From positions 2,170,001-2,234,000 of the forward strand of contig JAIUPT010000041.1 in assembly GCA_022315425.1 (NCBI GenBank): a DNA stretch of 64,000 nucleotides, in the 5' to 3' direction. Positions 55,875 through 64,000 of the stretch are shown here, one piece after another. Source of the DNA: Pseudevernia furfuracea. Lineage: Eukaryota > Ascomycota > Lecanoromycetes > Lecanorales > Parmeliaceae. Position 1 is the stretch's first letter, and each line of letters starts with the position of its first letter. A program made the position numbers and the translations under genes. Below the pieces are notes generated by a model, which worked only from the letters and a program-made list of their open reading frames with translations, had not been told where the DNA came from and did not search any database.

Positions 55875-56375
55875 TCACGCAGTCTTCTCATGCACACCAT
55901 TTGCACGATGCTTGGCCTCGTAGTCGCTAATCACCTGGACCTTCTCCGCACTCGCACTTTCCGGATCAAACGTATACCCCACCCACTCCTTCGCCAGCCT
56001 CCTCGCCAACTCGATCCCCACAACCCGCTGCCCCATGCAAAACACCTGCGCGTTGTTACTCATAACCGCCCTTTCGACGCTAAAACTGTCGTGCGCCGTC
56101 ACTGCTCTTATGCCCGGTACCTTGTTGGCGGAGATGGCCACGCCGAGTCCGGTCCCACATATCAGGAGGGCGCGGTCGGCATCGCCGGAGAGGATGAGCT
56201 TGGAGGCGTCGACGGCGACGTGTGGGTACGCGGTTTTGTCTTCGTTGTGGATGACGCCAACGTCGATTACTTTTGAGACCCTGGGGTCCTTTTCGAGGTC
56301 CGCTTTAATGGTGTCTTTGTAGGAGAAGCCGGCCTCGTCGCCGCCGACGGCAATGCGCAGACCTTGGGGTGCCAT
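55875..56375 (-). CDS. RpiB/LacAB-family sugar-phosphate isomerase
   Basis: An intronless gene of 166 residues; the start was set at the ATG at 56375 (MAPQGLRIAVGGDEAG). RpiB hallmarks: GGDEAGF at the N-terminus, ICGTGLGVAISANK with Cys73, and ERAVMSNNAQVFCMGQRVVG. The family isomerises aldose/ketose phosphates such as ribose 5-phosphate; EryI of erythritol catabolism belongs to it. It is divergent from a triosephosphate-isomerase paralog, the same partnership as EryH/EryI in bacteria, so a role with tetrose phosphates is inferred. The frame extends upstream through the inverted repeat at 56468-56560, but that extension is unlikely to be translated. Confidence 0.9.
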   Translation of the reverse strand: MAPQGLRIAVGGDEAGFSYKDTIKADLEKDPRVSKVIDVGVIHNEDKTAYPHVAVDASKLILSGDADRALLICGTGLGVAISANKVPGIRAVTAHDSFSVERAVMSNNAQVFCMGQRVVGIELARRLAKEWVGYTFDPESASAEKVQVISDYEAKHRANGVHEKTA

Positions 56376-56792
56376 TTTCGGGAGCGAGGTCAGGATGTTC
56401 GGGGAGGCAGTGGATGTGTGGCCTTGCTTTCTGTGGAAGAAGCTCTTTTGGAAGCATTTTAAGAGGACGAGGGTCGGTGTCAAAAAAGGTTGCCGACTTC
56501 GCGCTGGTGGGGGCGCGGAAAAATCCCGAAGTCGGCAACCTTTTTTGACACCGACCCTCGGGAGGTGATTGATGAAAGGCGAAAGCCAAGGATGAACTTC
56601 GGTTCCCCGCAAAAACGTCATGGCCGGTTGGTATATTTTAGGAAGGTGTGCCGAGCAACCTTTTTCAATCAACATTGCACGGTTGCACTTGCTGCACTTG
56701 CCCTCACCACCTTGTTTATTTCCTTCAACTACTCAACTCATTCCGACCAGCTTCGTATCTTACTCCAGCCCTCTCATATTCCCCACCCAGCA
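56376..56792. promoter_or_regulatory. Shared divergent promoter of the two isomerase genes
   Basis: 417 bp between the two start codons, with the perfect inverted repeat at 56468-56560, 93 bp from the RpiB start and 233 bp from the TPI start. Confidence 0.6.
56468..56560. repeat. Perfect 34-bp inverted repeat with 25-bp spacer
   Basis: Arm 56468-56501 begins CGAGGGTCGGTGTCAAAAAA and its exact complement is 56527-56560. The spacer is GC-rich (about 56502-56526). It could extrude as a cruciform, form an RNA hairpin if transcribed, be a regulator site, or be a tiny foldback element. Confidence 0.92.
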
Positions 56793-57572
56793 ATGGCACC
56801 TCCAAACCTTCCCGAACGCCTTGTAGGCGTCAACCTCAAGATGTACTTCGACGCGCCCAGCACCACCTCCTACATCACCGCCATCGCCAAATTCGTCGCC
56901 CCACCTGCGTCCATGTCAACCGGTATCTTCATCCTTCCCTCCTTTCCCTGCCTCGCTTCTGCCTCCGACCTTTTGGATATGACGCCCCAGGTCATACTGG
57001 GTGCCCAGAACTGCCACTCTGAAGACAGCGGCGCCCACACCGGCGAAGTCTCCCCCCTCATGTTGAAGCAGGTGGGCTGTCGGATAGTCTGTCTGGGCCA
57101 TGCGGAGAGGAGAAGAGCGCCGTTCAATGAGACGGATGAGGTGGTGGCTACAAAAGCGAGAGCTGTGGTGCGGAATGGCATGATACCACTCGTGTGCATA
57201 GGGGAAAAGAGCCAGAGCGTCGTCATGTCCGAAGGCGTCGGCCTTGCCATCCGCGAATGCTCTCCCCAAGTCATGAGCGTTTTACGAGCTGTTCCTGACG
57301 ATGCACCGATCATATTTGCCTACGAGCCTGTCTGGGCGATTGGAGCGCGGGAGCCTGCGAGTGCGGATCATGTACTTGCGGTTGCGAAGAGTCTGAAACA
57401 ATTGGTTGGGACGGCGGAGGAGAGGGCGGATGTAAGGATACTGTATGGTGGGAGTGCGCAGCCCGGGACTTGGGGAACGCTGAAGGAGGGGGTGGATGGG
57501 CTATTTCTGGGCCGTTTTGCGCATGATGTGGGGAATTTTGAGAAGGTGGTTAGAGAGGTAGAGGAATTGTGA
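56793..57572 (+). CDS. Triosephosphate isomerase-family protein (EryH/TpiA2-like)
   Basis: An intronless gene of 259 residues, starting at cagcaATGG (56793). Catalytic residues are in place: Lys16 in NLKMYF, His103 in LGHAERR and Glu178 in YEPVWAIG. The phosphate loop reads YGGSAQPG, differing from the usual GGSVxxxN of glycolytic TPI. Divergence from glycolytic TPI (NLKM instead of NWKM; LGHAERR instead of LGHSERR) and pairing with RpiB suggest a second isomerase such as L-erythrulose 1-phosphate isomerase. It is cytosolic. Whether it supplements glycolysis or serves tetritol catabolism cannot be told from sequence alone. A longer frame upstream crosses the inverted repeat and is not preferred. 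Confidence 0.88.
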   Translation: MAPPNLPERLVGVNLKMYFDAPSTTSYITAIAKFVAPPASMSTGIFILPSFPCLASASDLLDMTPQVILGAQNCHSEDSGAHTGEVSPLMLKQVGCRIVCLGHAERRRAPFNETDEVVATKARAVVRNGMIPLVCIGEKSQSVVMSEGVGLAIRECSPQVMSVLRAVPDDAPIIFAYEPVWAIGAREPASADHVLAVAKSLKQLVGTAEERADVRILYGGSAQPGTWGTLKEGVDGLFLGRFAHDVGNFEKVVREVEEL

Positions 57573-58536
57573 GACGGACTGACGCTAGCAAGGTAGCGAG
57601 CTTCAAGTGGTCGGATGTCGAACTTGTAAGCGGCTGGATGGGCACAGCAAGAGAATCGGGCAGAGCAACAGGACAGTAGGCTATCTCGAAGCTACAGGCT
57701 TATGCTACACTTGTCGCCTTGAGGGTGGAAGTCGAAGTACTACTCACGTCTGTTTCAGCTAAGCTTCTAGAACTACTCCGCTAATTTTTGGTGTCCAGAG
57801 AGTTCTTCACATTCGTTCAGCTCACGTTGCAACACCGTCAATACTGGCTCTCACTTTCGCGCCCATCGGGATATATTGAATTTTCTTCGCCTCTTCATAG
57901 TCATGATTAAAGTCATGATCAGCTGCGCGATTCGGCATATCAATACAATTACCATACCATTTCTTAATACTTGAGAATACACGCGAAACTTGTGTCCGCT
58001 GTAGAATGCCAGACATACGCTTCGCTAGGTAATGTCGCTCTTTCAAGCCTAGCAAACACCGAGGAGAAATAGAAATTTCCTCCCAAAATCCCACTAGAGC
58101 GCTCCTTTGAAGCGAAGGTAGGGGGGTTCATCACTATTTGCCCATGGTACTACTTAAAAAGATGGTCCCCTAGAGGATGAAACGCGCTGCGCCTGCTTTA
58201 TTGCACTGACAGGGTAGTAAATTTAATTCAGTACATCACTTTCATTATTTAATCAATCTGCTGCTGCGCAATCTTTCGGTGTTTCGTACCAGGAAGTAAA
58301 AATTGTCCAACATCGCAACACTGTCTATGATCCTTGATTAATAATACTCCAAATAGTAGGCCACATGAACAAAAACACATGGAACCCCACTCGGAGCTCC
58401 AAAAATATTGACTCTTGTTATGCAGTATCGTAAATCTCTTTCTGCTCTGCTCTTGTAGACGCCCCTTCCTTTCCACTGTACTTGATCGCTAATTCTCTTC
58501 CAAATCATTTCGCAAAAACCTCCGCTCATTGCCACA
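57573..58536. other. Intergenic, no gene recognised
   Basis: About 960 bp. A 90-codon minus-strand frame (57822-58094) has no motif or signal peptide and is probably chance. Confidence 0.4.
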
Positions 58537-59993
58537 ATGTTTTTTATATCCCTTCATTTCCTCGTCGCAGTCTATCTGCTCGGCACAAAGACTGGCGCTT
58601 TAGCCGCACCTCAACATGCAGTAAATGAGATGCCTGGATCTTTCAAATTCCCACTGCAGCGAAGACTCTTAACGGGGTCTACTGACGTGACGGGGTACAC
58701 CGACAATACTGGAGAATACGCCTGGCTTGTTGACGTTTCTATCCGAGACCAGACGTTCTCACTGGAGCTAGACACAGGCTCTCAGACCACGTAAGACGAT
58801 CTTACAGAAAGCACTATCTTAGACTCCGCATCAAGACCTTCTGCTGATTGTGTTGTTGTTCAACGTCAGATGGGTTTGGAGCAACCAGATATCCAACCCT
58901 CCACAGGGCGGCTCCGGCAGGCACACGGAGTATAGTTACGGAACGATTTCTCCGAGTCCCGTCATCAGCGGCTCGACCTTCTCAGTAATGTACTCAAACG
59001 CGAACGGCGGTATCTCTGGGGTGGTGGCCCAGGATACTGTCACCATTGCCGATGTTTCAGTCAGCCTGCAGTTCGGCGCAGCGCAAATCGTACCGGGCGA
59101 ATGGTTCTACAGCGACGGCCTTCTAGCCTTGGGATGGCGAGCTGGAAGTTCAAGTACGTGGAGTGACAACAGAAAAGTGGGAAACGACCGCCCCGATGAC
59201 TGACAAATTCGCGTACAAAAGTTACGAACAAGCCACCCACGTTCATCGAGCTTATCCAAGATCAATTAGACGCCCCCGTCTTCACTACCTTTTTCGACTT
59301 GAATAGTGCCGGCGGCACTCTCGGTTTCGGCGCCATTGACCCGACTTACAGCCCGGCTCTGAAATCCTTGACCGTTGACAATTCGACTACTGCCCTCTGG
59401 CTCGTGCATTCCCTCAATTTCAATGTCGGGGATAAGACATACTTGCAAGCCGACATATTCTTCGACACCGGCAGTCCGACCGTCGCCATCAATAACGATA
59501 CCGTCAACGCGTACTGGGACTCCGTTCCCAACACCGTCCGTATAAACGACACGAATTGGGCGACGCCCTGCTCCGCCAAACTCCCTGACCTGCATTTCAC
59601 TAGTCCGCTGAACGGCCAGTATCAACATGTGATCCCAGGCTCGAGTTTCATGGGCGCGCTCGCATACAATGTGCCAGTCCTGGATGTCGAGTTTCCGAGT
59701 ACGTTACATTGTCTCCCCTTCTTCCCCACTTCCGCCTTCGGGTCCCCCTAATATCTCCCTGCTCACTTTACCGCTGTGCTGCGATCACCATGAGATCGAT
59801 AAGCTTGAACGTTTCTGATCGTTTGGCGATATACATAGTGTGCTACGGGGGTCTGCTGGCCCAGTCTTGCCCATCTGGCTGCGCCGTGATGGGCGCGCCG
59901 TTCTTCGGGACCCACTATGTGGTGTGGAATTTTGCCGAACCGAGTATCAAGTTTGCGCTGCAGCAGGGAATTCGATTGGGTACTGCTGCATAG
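58537..59993 (+). CDS. Secreted pepsin-like aspartic protease
   Basis: Four exons: 58537-58790, 58870-59153, 59222-59698 and 59839-59993, 389 residues. A signal peptide (MFFISLHFLVAVYLLG) ends near ALAAP, followed by a short prosegment-like stretch. The first catalytic motif is LELDTGSQTTW (Asp79) and the second is FFDTGSPTVAI (about Asp261). The flap region and GLLALGW are recognisable, and the C-terminus has CAVMGAPFFGTHYVVWNF, as in family A1. The mature enzyme is extracellular and acid-active. There is no GPI-type tail. The introns have GTAAGA, GTACGT and GTACGT donors and all joins keep phase. A sequence between the lobes is rich in N-glycosylation sites. Confidence 0.9.
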
Positions 59994-61399
59994 CAGACTG
60001 GTCTCCTTCTGGTCACTAGTAGTTGGTTGCATGAATCGGAAATCTCGCTCAGCAAGCGGAGGTCCCTAACGTATGACTCTTCAGTTGCTCCAGCACGTTC
60101 TTATCATGCATAAAGCAATCAGCGTTGTGCACAGCCAGTAGGGAGAAGTCTTGCATAATCTTTCCAAGCCCTCCAATAAGGCGCCAGCGCTTGCGCGTCC
60201 CTTCCCTCAAACACCATAACCTCCCTCCCTCCCATCCCACTCCATACATGTAACATCACAAAGCAGACGCACGGCGCAGTTCTCAGACCTCAGACTTCTC
60301 CTTGATTTGATGCTCTGACCCAACAAGATGATAACGCGCATGATTCCGCGGGCTTGCCAGAGCCTTGAAGCCCGGAATCGTTGCTCAATCTAAATAAGTA
60401 GCCTCCCTCCACAAGCATTCTCCTGGGTATCTTTTTCCCATTATTTGAACCCCAGTCGTTTATGCCATCGGCGGAGTTTCAGGCTCGGGGAGCACTGCTC
60501 GGAAATGGGACTACTGCCGCAAACCCTCTTGTGCATGGCCGGGCAAAGGCCGACGTCAGTGCGCCAGTACAAAGCTGCAGCCAGCTTCTCGCGGACGCGG
60601 CCATATAGGGAGCTGTCAGAGTGGCACTGGCTCCATGTGTGCTGACCAAGCTCCATGGCTGAACAGCGACGACTTGGCTTAAAACTGATTTGCTGCGGTT
60701 ACCGTTGAGCAGAGGTAGTGACGCTTCGGTGGTTTCGTGCGTGCTATGTTCTAACCTTTCACGTCTGGACTGGCGAACGGTTAAAAGAAATGCACGGTTC
60801 AGGCGACTGACCTGGAGTTCGGTGCGCCCTTGTGGAAGAAAAGAGGCAGACGGGACAATATGTCGACGCTTGCGCAGTGGTTTTTGTTATCTTTTTAGAT
60901 GGCACCCCCTTTTGAGCTTCGAATTGCACCCCGGAATCTGAAAATGAAAGCTGGAGGTAGAACTGGCAAGCTCTCCGATAAGTGAACTCGTTGGCGATAC
61001 TACCATAGGGGATGTGTTAAACCTAGCCGCGCTCAAGGGTGATTAGAAATCTGCGTCAGAAGGTTCCCCCTTGAATGAGTTTAGCGGTGATACCACGATT
61101 GGAAAGATTTTAGGATTGTTTTTGGGAGGGCCCGTGACTCGTCTGTGGGCAGGTACGGGAGTTCATGTGAGTGAATGGTCTATATATGCGGTGCGCTAGT
61201 GATGGTGCTACTCTGGAGTTGGAGCCTGTTTTTATAGCTGTTTCGTCTAATCAACGCTTTCCATATTTTGAAACTTTTCCTGCTTACACCATCATCATCA
61301 CAACCTTTCTGTCCCTAATTTTAATCCACTCTCAATTGTCTCCATACACCCCTCCCCCCCCAGACAATAGTTCTCCACAATCGCTCACTCTTCTTGAGC
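59994..61399. other. Tail-to-tail intergenic region
   Basis: About 1.4 kb between the protease and the next secreted gene. It includes a small imperfect hairpin near 60339-60382 (gattccgcgggctt and aagcccggaatc). No gene recognised. Confidence 0.4.
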
Positions 61400-62061
61400 T
61401 CATTCAAAAGCACCGTGCAAGACGATGGTGGTGCAATTCTTCGCACCCTCAGCTGGCGCTTCATTCGATCGCCAAAACACCCGGTTCTGCAGCCCCGCCG
61501 ATTCATGTCCAGGTACGAGCGTTGGGCAAAACGCAAACCAGGATCCCACATTCGCCATGTCCGTGTTGTTCCACACCAGCAGACCATCCTCGTCCCCTTC
61601 ACTGAACCCTGCCGTAGCGAGACCGGACTTGATGCCTACGTTTCCATAGTCTGCGTTTTTTTTTTGGTGTTAGTCATTTCCCTCCTTGCTGGATCAAAGG
61701 GTATTACGCACGAGGGACCTCTTTGCTGCTCGCGGTAGGCTCCATGTATAGAGAGTAGGTCTTGCTGAAGCCGTTCAAGGTCCAGTAGGTGTTGTTGAAC
61801 TGACCGGTCAAGGCTTTGCCGGTGTCGTTGGTGAGAATAGCGACGTTTGTGTTTTTGCCGGTAGAGAAGGCCGCGACTGGGGTTTTTTTGGGTTCTATTT
61901 AGTCTGGTTCGAAGGAAGCGGGATTAGAGGGGGGACCGACTCATGCCACATGTCGTACAGGTTTTCCCGTAGATGTCGGTGGCGAAAAGGTAGGCTGGGG
62001 GATATTGAGCGAAGGAGGAACTGACCAGCAGAGCGCCAAGGGACAGCAAAGTGGAAAGCAT
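61400..62061 (-). CDS. Small secreted protein of unknown function
   Basis: Three exons: 62061-61941, 61876-61712 and 61650-61400, 178 residues. Signal peptide MLSTLLSLGALLVSSSFA is followed by QYPPAYLFATDIYG. Exon 2 reads STGKNTNVAILTNDTGKALT and exon 3 reads GLLVWNNTDMANVGSWFAFC, with several N-glycosylation sequons. It has about four Cys in the mature part. The first donor is GTCGGT and the second GTGCGT, both unusual, but phase and the AG acceptors (CCCCAG, ACGCAG) support the model. It looks like a fungal extracellular beta-rich protein; I cannot name the family. Confidence 0.68.
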
Positions 62062-64000
62062 TTTGATGAAACCGATTATTGGTGAAGTGGTGAGGAAGGG
62101 GCCTTAGTGGAGTCTTGACGTGTTATGACTGTTTGGAGTGCCTATGGCCTGTTTATATACAACTTGATGCTATTTTTAGCGATGCGATGCTGTTGCATGG
62201 TCACTGCATGAGTCTAGCAGATGATCGAGGATATGCAGGGCAAATGCAGGTCCCACCAATTGGCTCATTTTCCTAATCTGCCCGGTTCGTATTCTGTTCT
62301 CTCCTTTGCTTATATTTGCTTATGAGATAATTCGTTTGCCTCAATTTGTCGTATCAATTTCCATCTGCATCATGATTACTCAGATGGAAGATTATTTGTC
62401 ATTGTTAGTTGTATGCGTCCTGTCCTGCGACACGCTGATTTTTGGGCGCAAAATGCGGGACAAGAACGCCAAAATTGAAAACATGAGGGCCTGGGATAGC
62501 ACTTCCGTAGATCGACATCAAAGTGAAGCCTTTTGACTGTAGTGGATGGACATCTTGTCCAAGTGCTAGAAAAAAAGTAGAATGGCTATGTCAATATGGA
62601 CGACACGAACGCCAGGCAAGCATTACACATATTTTGATACTTATCCAAGAAATGACCATGAAGCTGCGCTTGTCATCGCTCATCCATCATGGTCAGCAAC
62701 GAGGCAAATGAATAGACAATTCGGTTATAGGCCTACTCTCTGCCGACTTTATGGCGAGAAAGCAACGATGCACCAGGCATCACGAGTCTATTGAAATTTT
62801 GAAGTTCAAGGAATTTGCTGGGCATGAATCGATAAAGTAAAGGGTCCCATGCTGACTGCGCCCTGCATCTTATCGGGCGGAGGACTTCCTGAAGGCAATC
62901 CGAAAGAGGTAATTGGGCTCGCTGTCGGCTTGACGCCTCCCTCGTACAACGAACCGAGAAGTTGGCATAAGGCGATAAAAGTGGGGGTAATGGTTGATAA
63001 TAGTTTGCAAAATAGACTGTGAACTGGTAGGCTTTACGGTGGCAAAGACGAGGAAGCAGCCGCACTGCCCTTCAGCTCACCCGAGTGGTGCATGAGTCTG
63101 GTGCATCGTGTTGATTTTGGATGTTATTTTTGGATCATCGCTGATGTAAACAGGCAGATAGAGACGAGGGTTTCAGGAAGTAGCCAAGAGAATGGACTTT
63201 ATGTCTGCAGGATGTTAAATTGGGCCTAATCCAATTCAATCCAATCCAGTCCAAGGGAATCTTCCTAACGAAGAGTCAGAATCTCGCTACCCGGTGAAAA
63301 ACGACCCACTGGCTTTGCAGTACAGACATCTTGGACGGATTTGCCACGCCAAAGACAAAAAATAACCACTGGTTCTTCAAGTTCCTCAACGTGCTCCAAA
63401 TCACGAGTCAGCATGCGCTTTCTTGGCAGCAAGACTCATCCCTCCTAGTCGATCAGCGTGTTCGCTTGATTCCAACTGCACAAATATGGTCCTATCAGGG
63501 ACCACTTCGATTGGCCGACAACCTGCTACTAGCGATATTCTCGCGGCGACTCATCAAATCATGCCAAAATCGAAATCATTCCGGCCGATATCAGGAGAAA
63601 ATGAGATAGGCCATTTACGTCAGGTGTGATGATTGATGATTAGAATAGCTTGAGAGTAAACCTGATCCATCAATGACGTGCCCCCTGCGTCGCATCTCGC
63701 TCTTTTTCTTCAATCACCAAATCGTGTTTCCATTGTAATTCTTCTTTGCCTTCTTTTGCTGTTGACATGTTTGAGCGATTCCATAATAGAAACTTCATTG
63801 TCCCCTTATCGTGCGCCGCAGCTTTCCTGTTTCTTCACCATTACATCAGCTATGCTTGCCATTTACCGTTACCTCAACGGTTGCCTTCAGCTAGAATGCT
63901 TCCAAAATATCAGATACAGGCCTTCTGGGCCCAACAGAGAGTGCAAAGCACCCGATCGAGATACTTGTCGATGAAGTGAATATGAAATTCGAGGTCATGC
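62062..64000. other. Gene-free end of the window
   Basis: About 1.9 kb. The first ~100 bp include the promoter of the secreted gene, with a TATA-like tttatatac near 62151. No frame in the rest has motifs or convincing splice partners. Confidence 0.4.

Noticed and set aside
56376..56675. N-terminal extension of the RpiB-like protein
   Set aside because: Same reason: it reads through the inverted repeat, and RpiB proteins normally begin at the GLRIAVGGDEAG block.
56490..56792. N-terminal extension of the TPI-like protein
   Set aside because: The extension translates the inverted repeat; the first family residue block starts right after the ATG at 56793, which has a good context.
57822..58094. 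90-codon minus-strand frame
   Set aside because: No signal peptide, motif or splice signals; frames of this length are expected by chance here.
60339..60382. Imperfect hairpin gattccgcgggctt / aagcccggaatc
   Set aside because: Arms are only about 12-14 bp with a mismatch, it is not next to a gene end in a useful position, and it has no terminator-like tail; probably chance.
1..64000. CRISPR arrays, rRNA, riboswitches, bacterial-type operators
   Set aside because: None expected in fungal nuclear DNA and none seen; the spaced repeats near 35-36 kb are too degenerate and irregular to be an array.

Overview
This is a window of nuclear DNA from a filamentous ascomycete (Pezizomycotina). The genes carry short introns of mostly about 45-110 bp with GTAAGT/GTATGT-type donors and CTAAC/CTGAC branch sites. 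The gene content fits: a UapA-type purine permease, fungal Zn2Cys6 regulators, a HeLo-domain protein, a HET-domain relic, ABCG and P450 genes and small secreted proteins. I could not place it to genus. All exon structures below were assembled by hand from splice signals, reading phase and family knowledge; no alignment or RNA evidence was available.

Layout. 0-7.4 kb holds conserved, housekeeping-like genes: a degenerate Nudix protein, a three-exon urate/xanthine permease, a membrane-anchored MOSC protein and a five-exon RAD55-like recombinase paralog. 8.2-12.4 kb holds a convergent pair, a kinase-pseudokinase and a HeLo-pseudokinase, whose stop codons lie 25 bp apart; this is the most interesting locus. 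13.0-16.8 kb has a two-exon secreted orphan and a gene-poor, simple-repeat-rich stretch. 16.8-29.0 kb is an accessory, metabolism-type group: short-chain dehydrogenase, Zn2Cys6 regulator, P450, a broken SMP-30-like gene, a second Zn2Cys6 regulator and an ABCG exporter, with no PKS or NRPS in view.

29-39 kb is a decayed, transposon-rich interval. It has a HET-domain pseudogene, a 652-bp hAT-like MITE with 8-bp target duplications, a very small secreted protein made of two nearly identical 25-residue Cys-rich repeats, a degenerate ~200-bp repeat field and an AT-rich island. 39-50 kb returns to ordinary genes: an FAD monooxygenase, a type II membrane protein, TDP1 with a poly-Glu insert, acyl-CoA-binding protein, an orphan four-exon gene and a xylitol/sorbitol dehydrogenase. 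50-54 kb is again transposon relics plus a Cys-rich secreted gene broken by one stop. 55.8-62.1 kb has a divergent RpiB/triosephosphate-isomerase-like pair sharing a promoter with a perfect 34-bp inverted repeat, a secreted pepsin-like protease and a secreted orphan.

Functional reading. The polyol dehydrogenase and the RpiB/TPI pair suggest sugar-alcohol (possibly tetritol) catabolism. The kinase/HeLo-pseudokinase pair and the HET relic suggest non-self recognition or regulated cell death. The 16.8-29 kb group suggests regulated oxidation and export of a small molecule. These three readings are inference.
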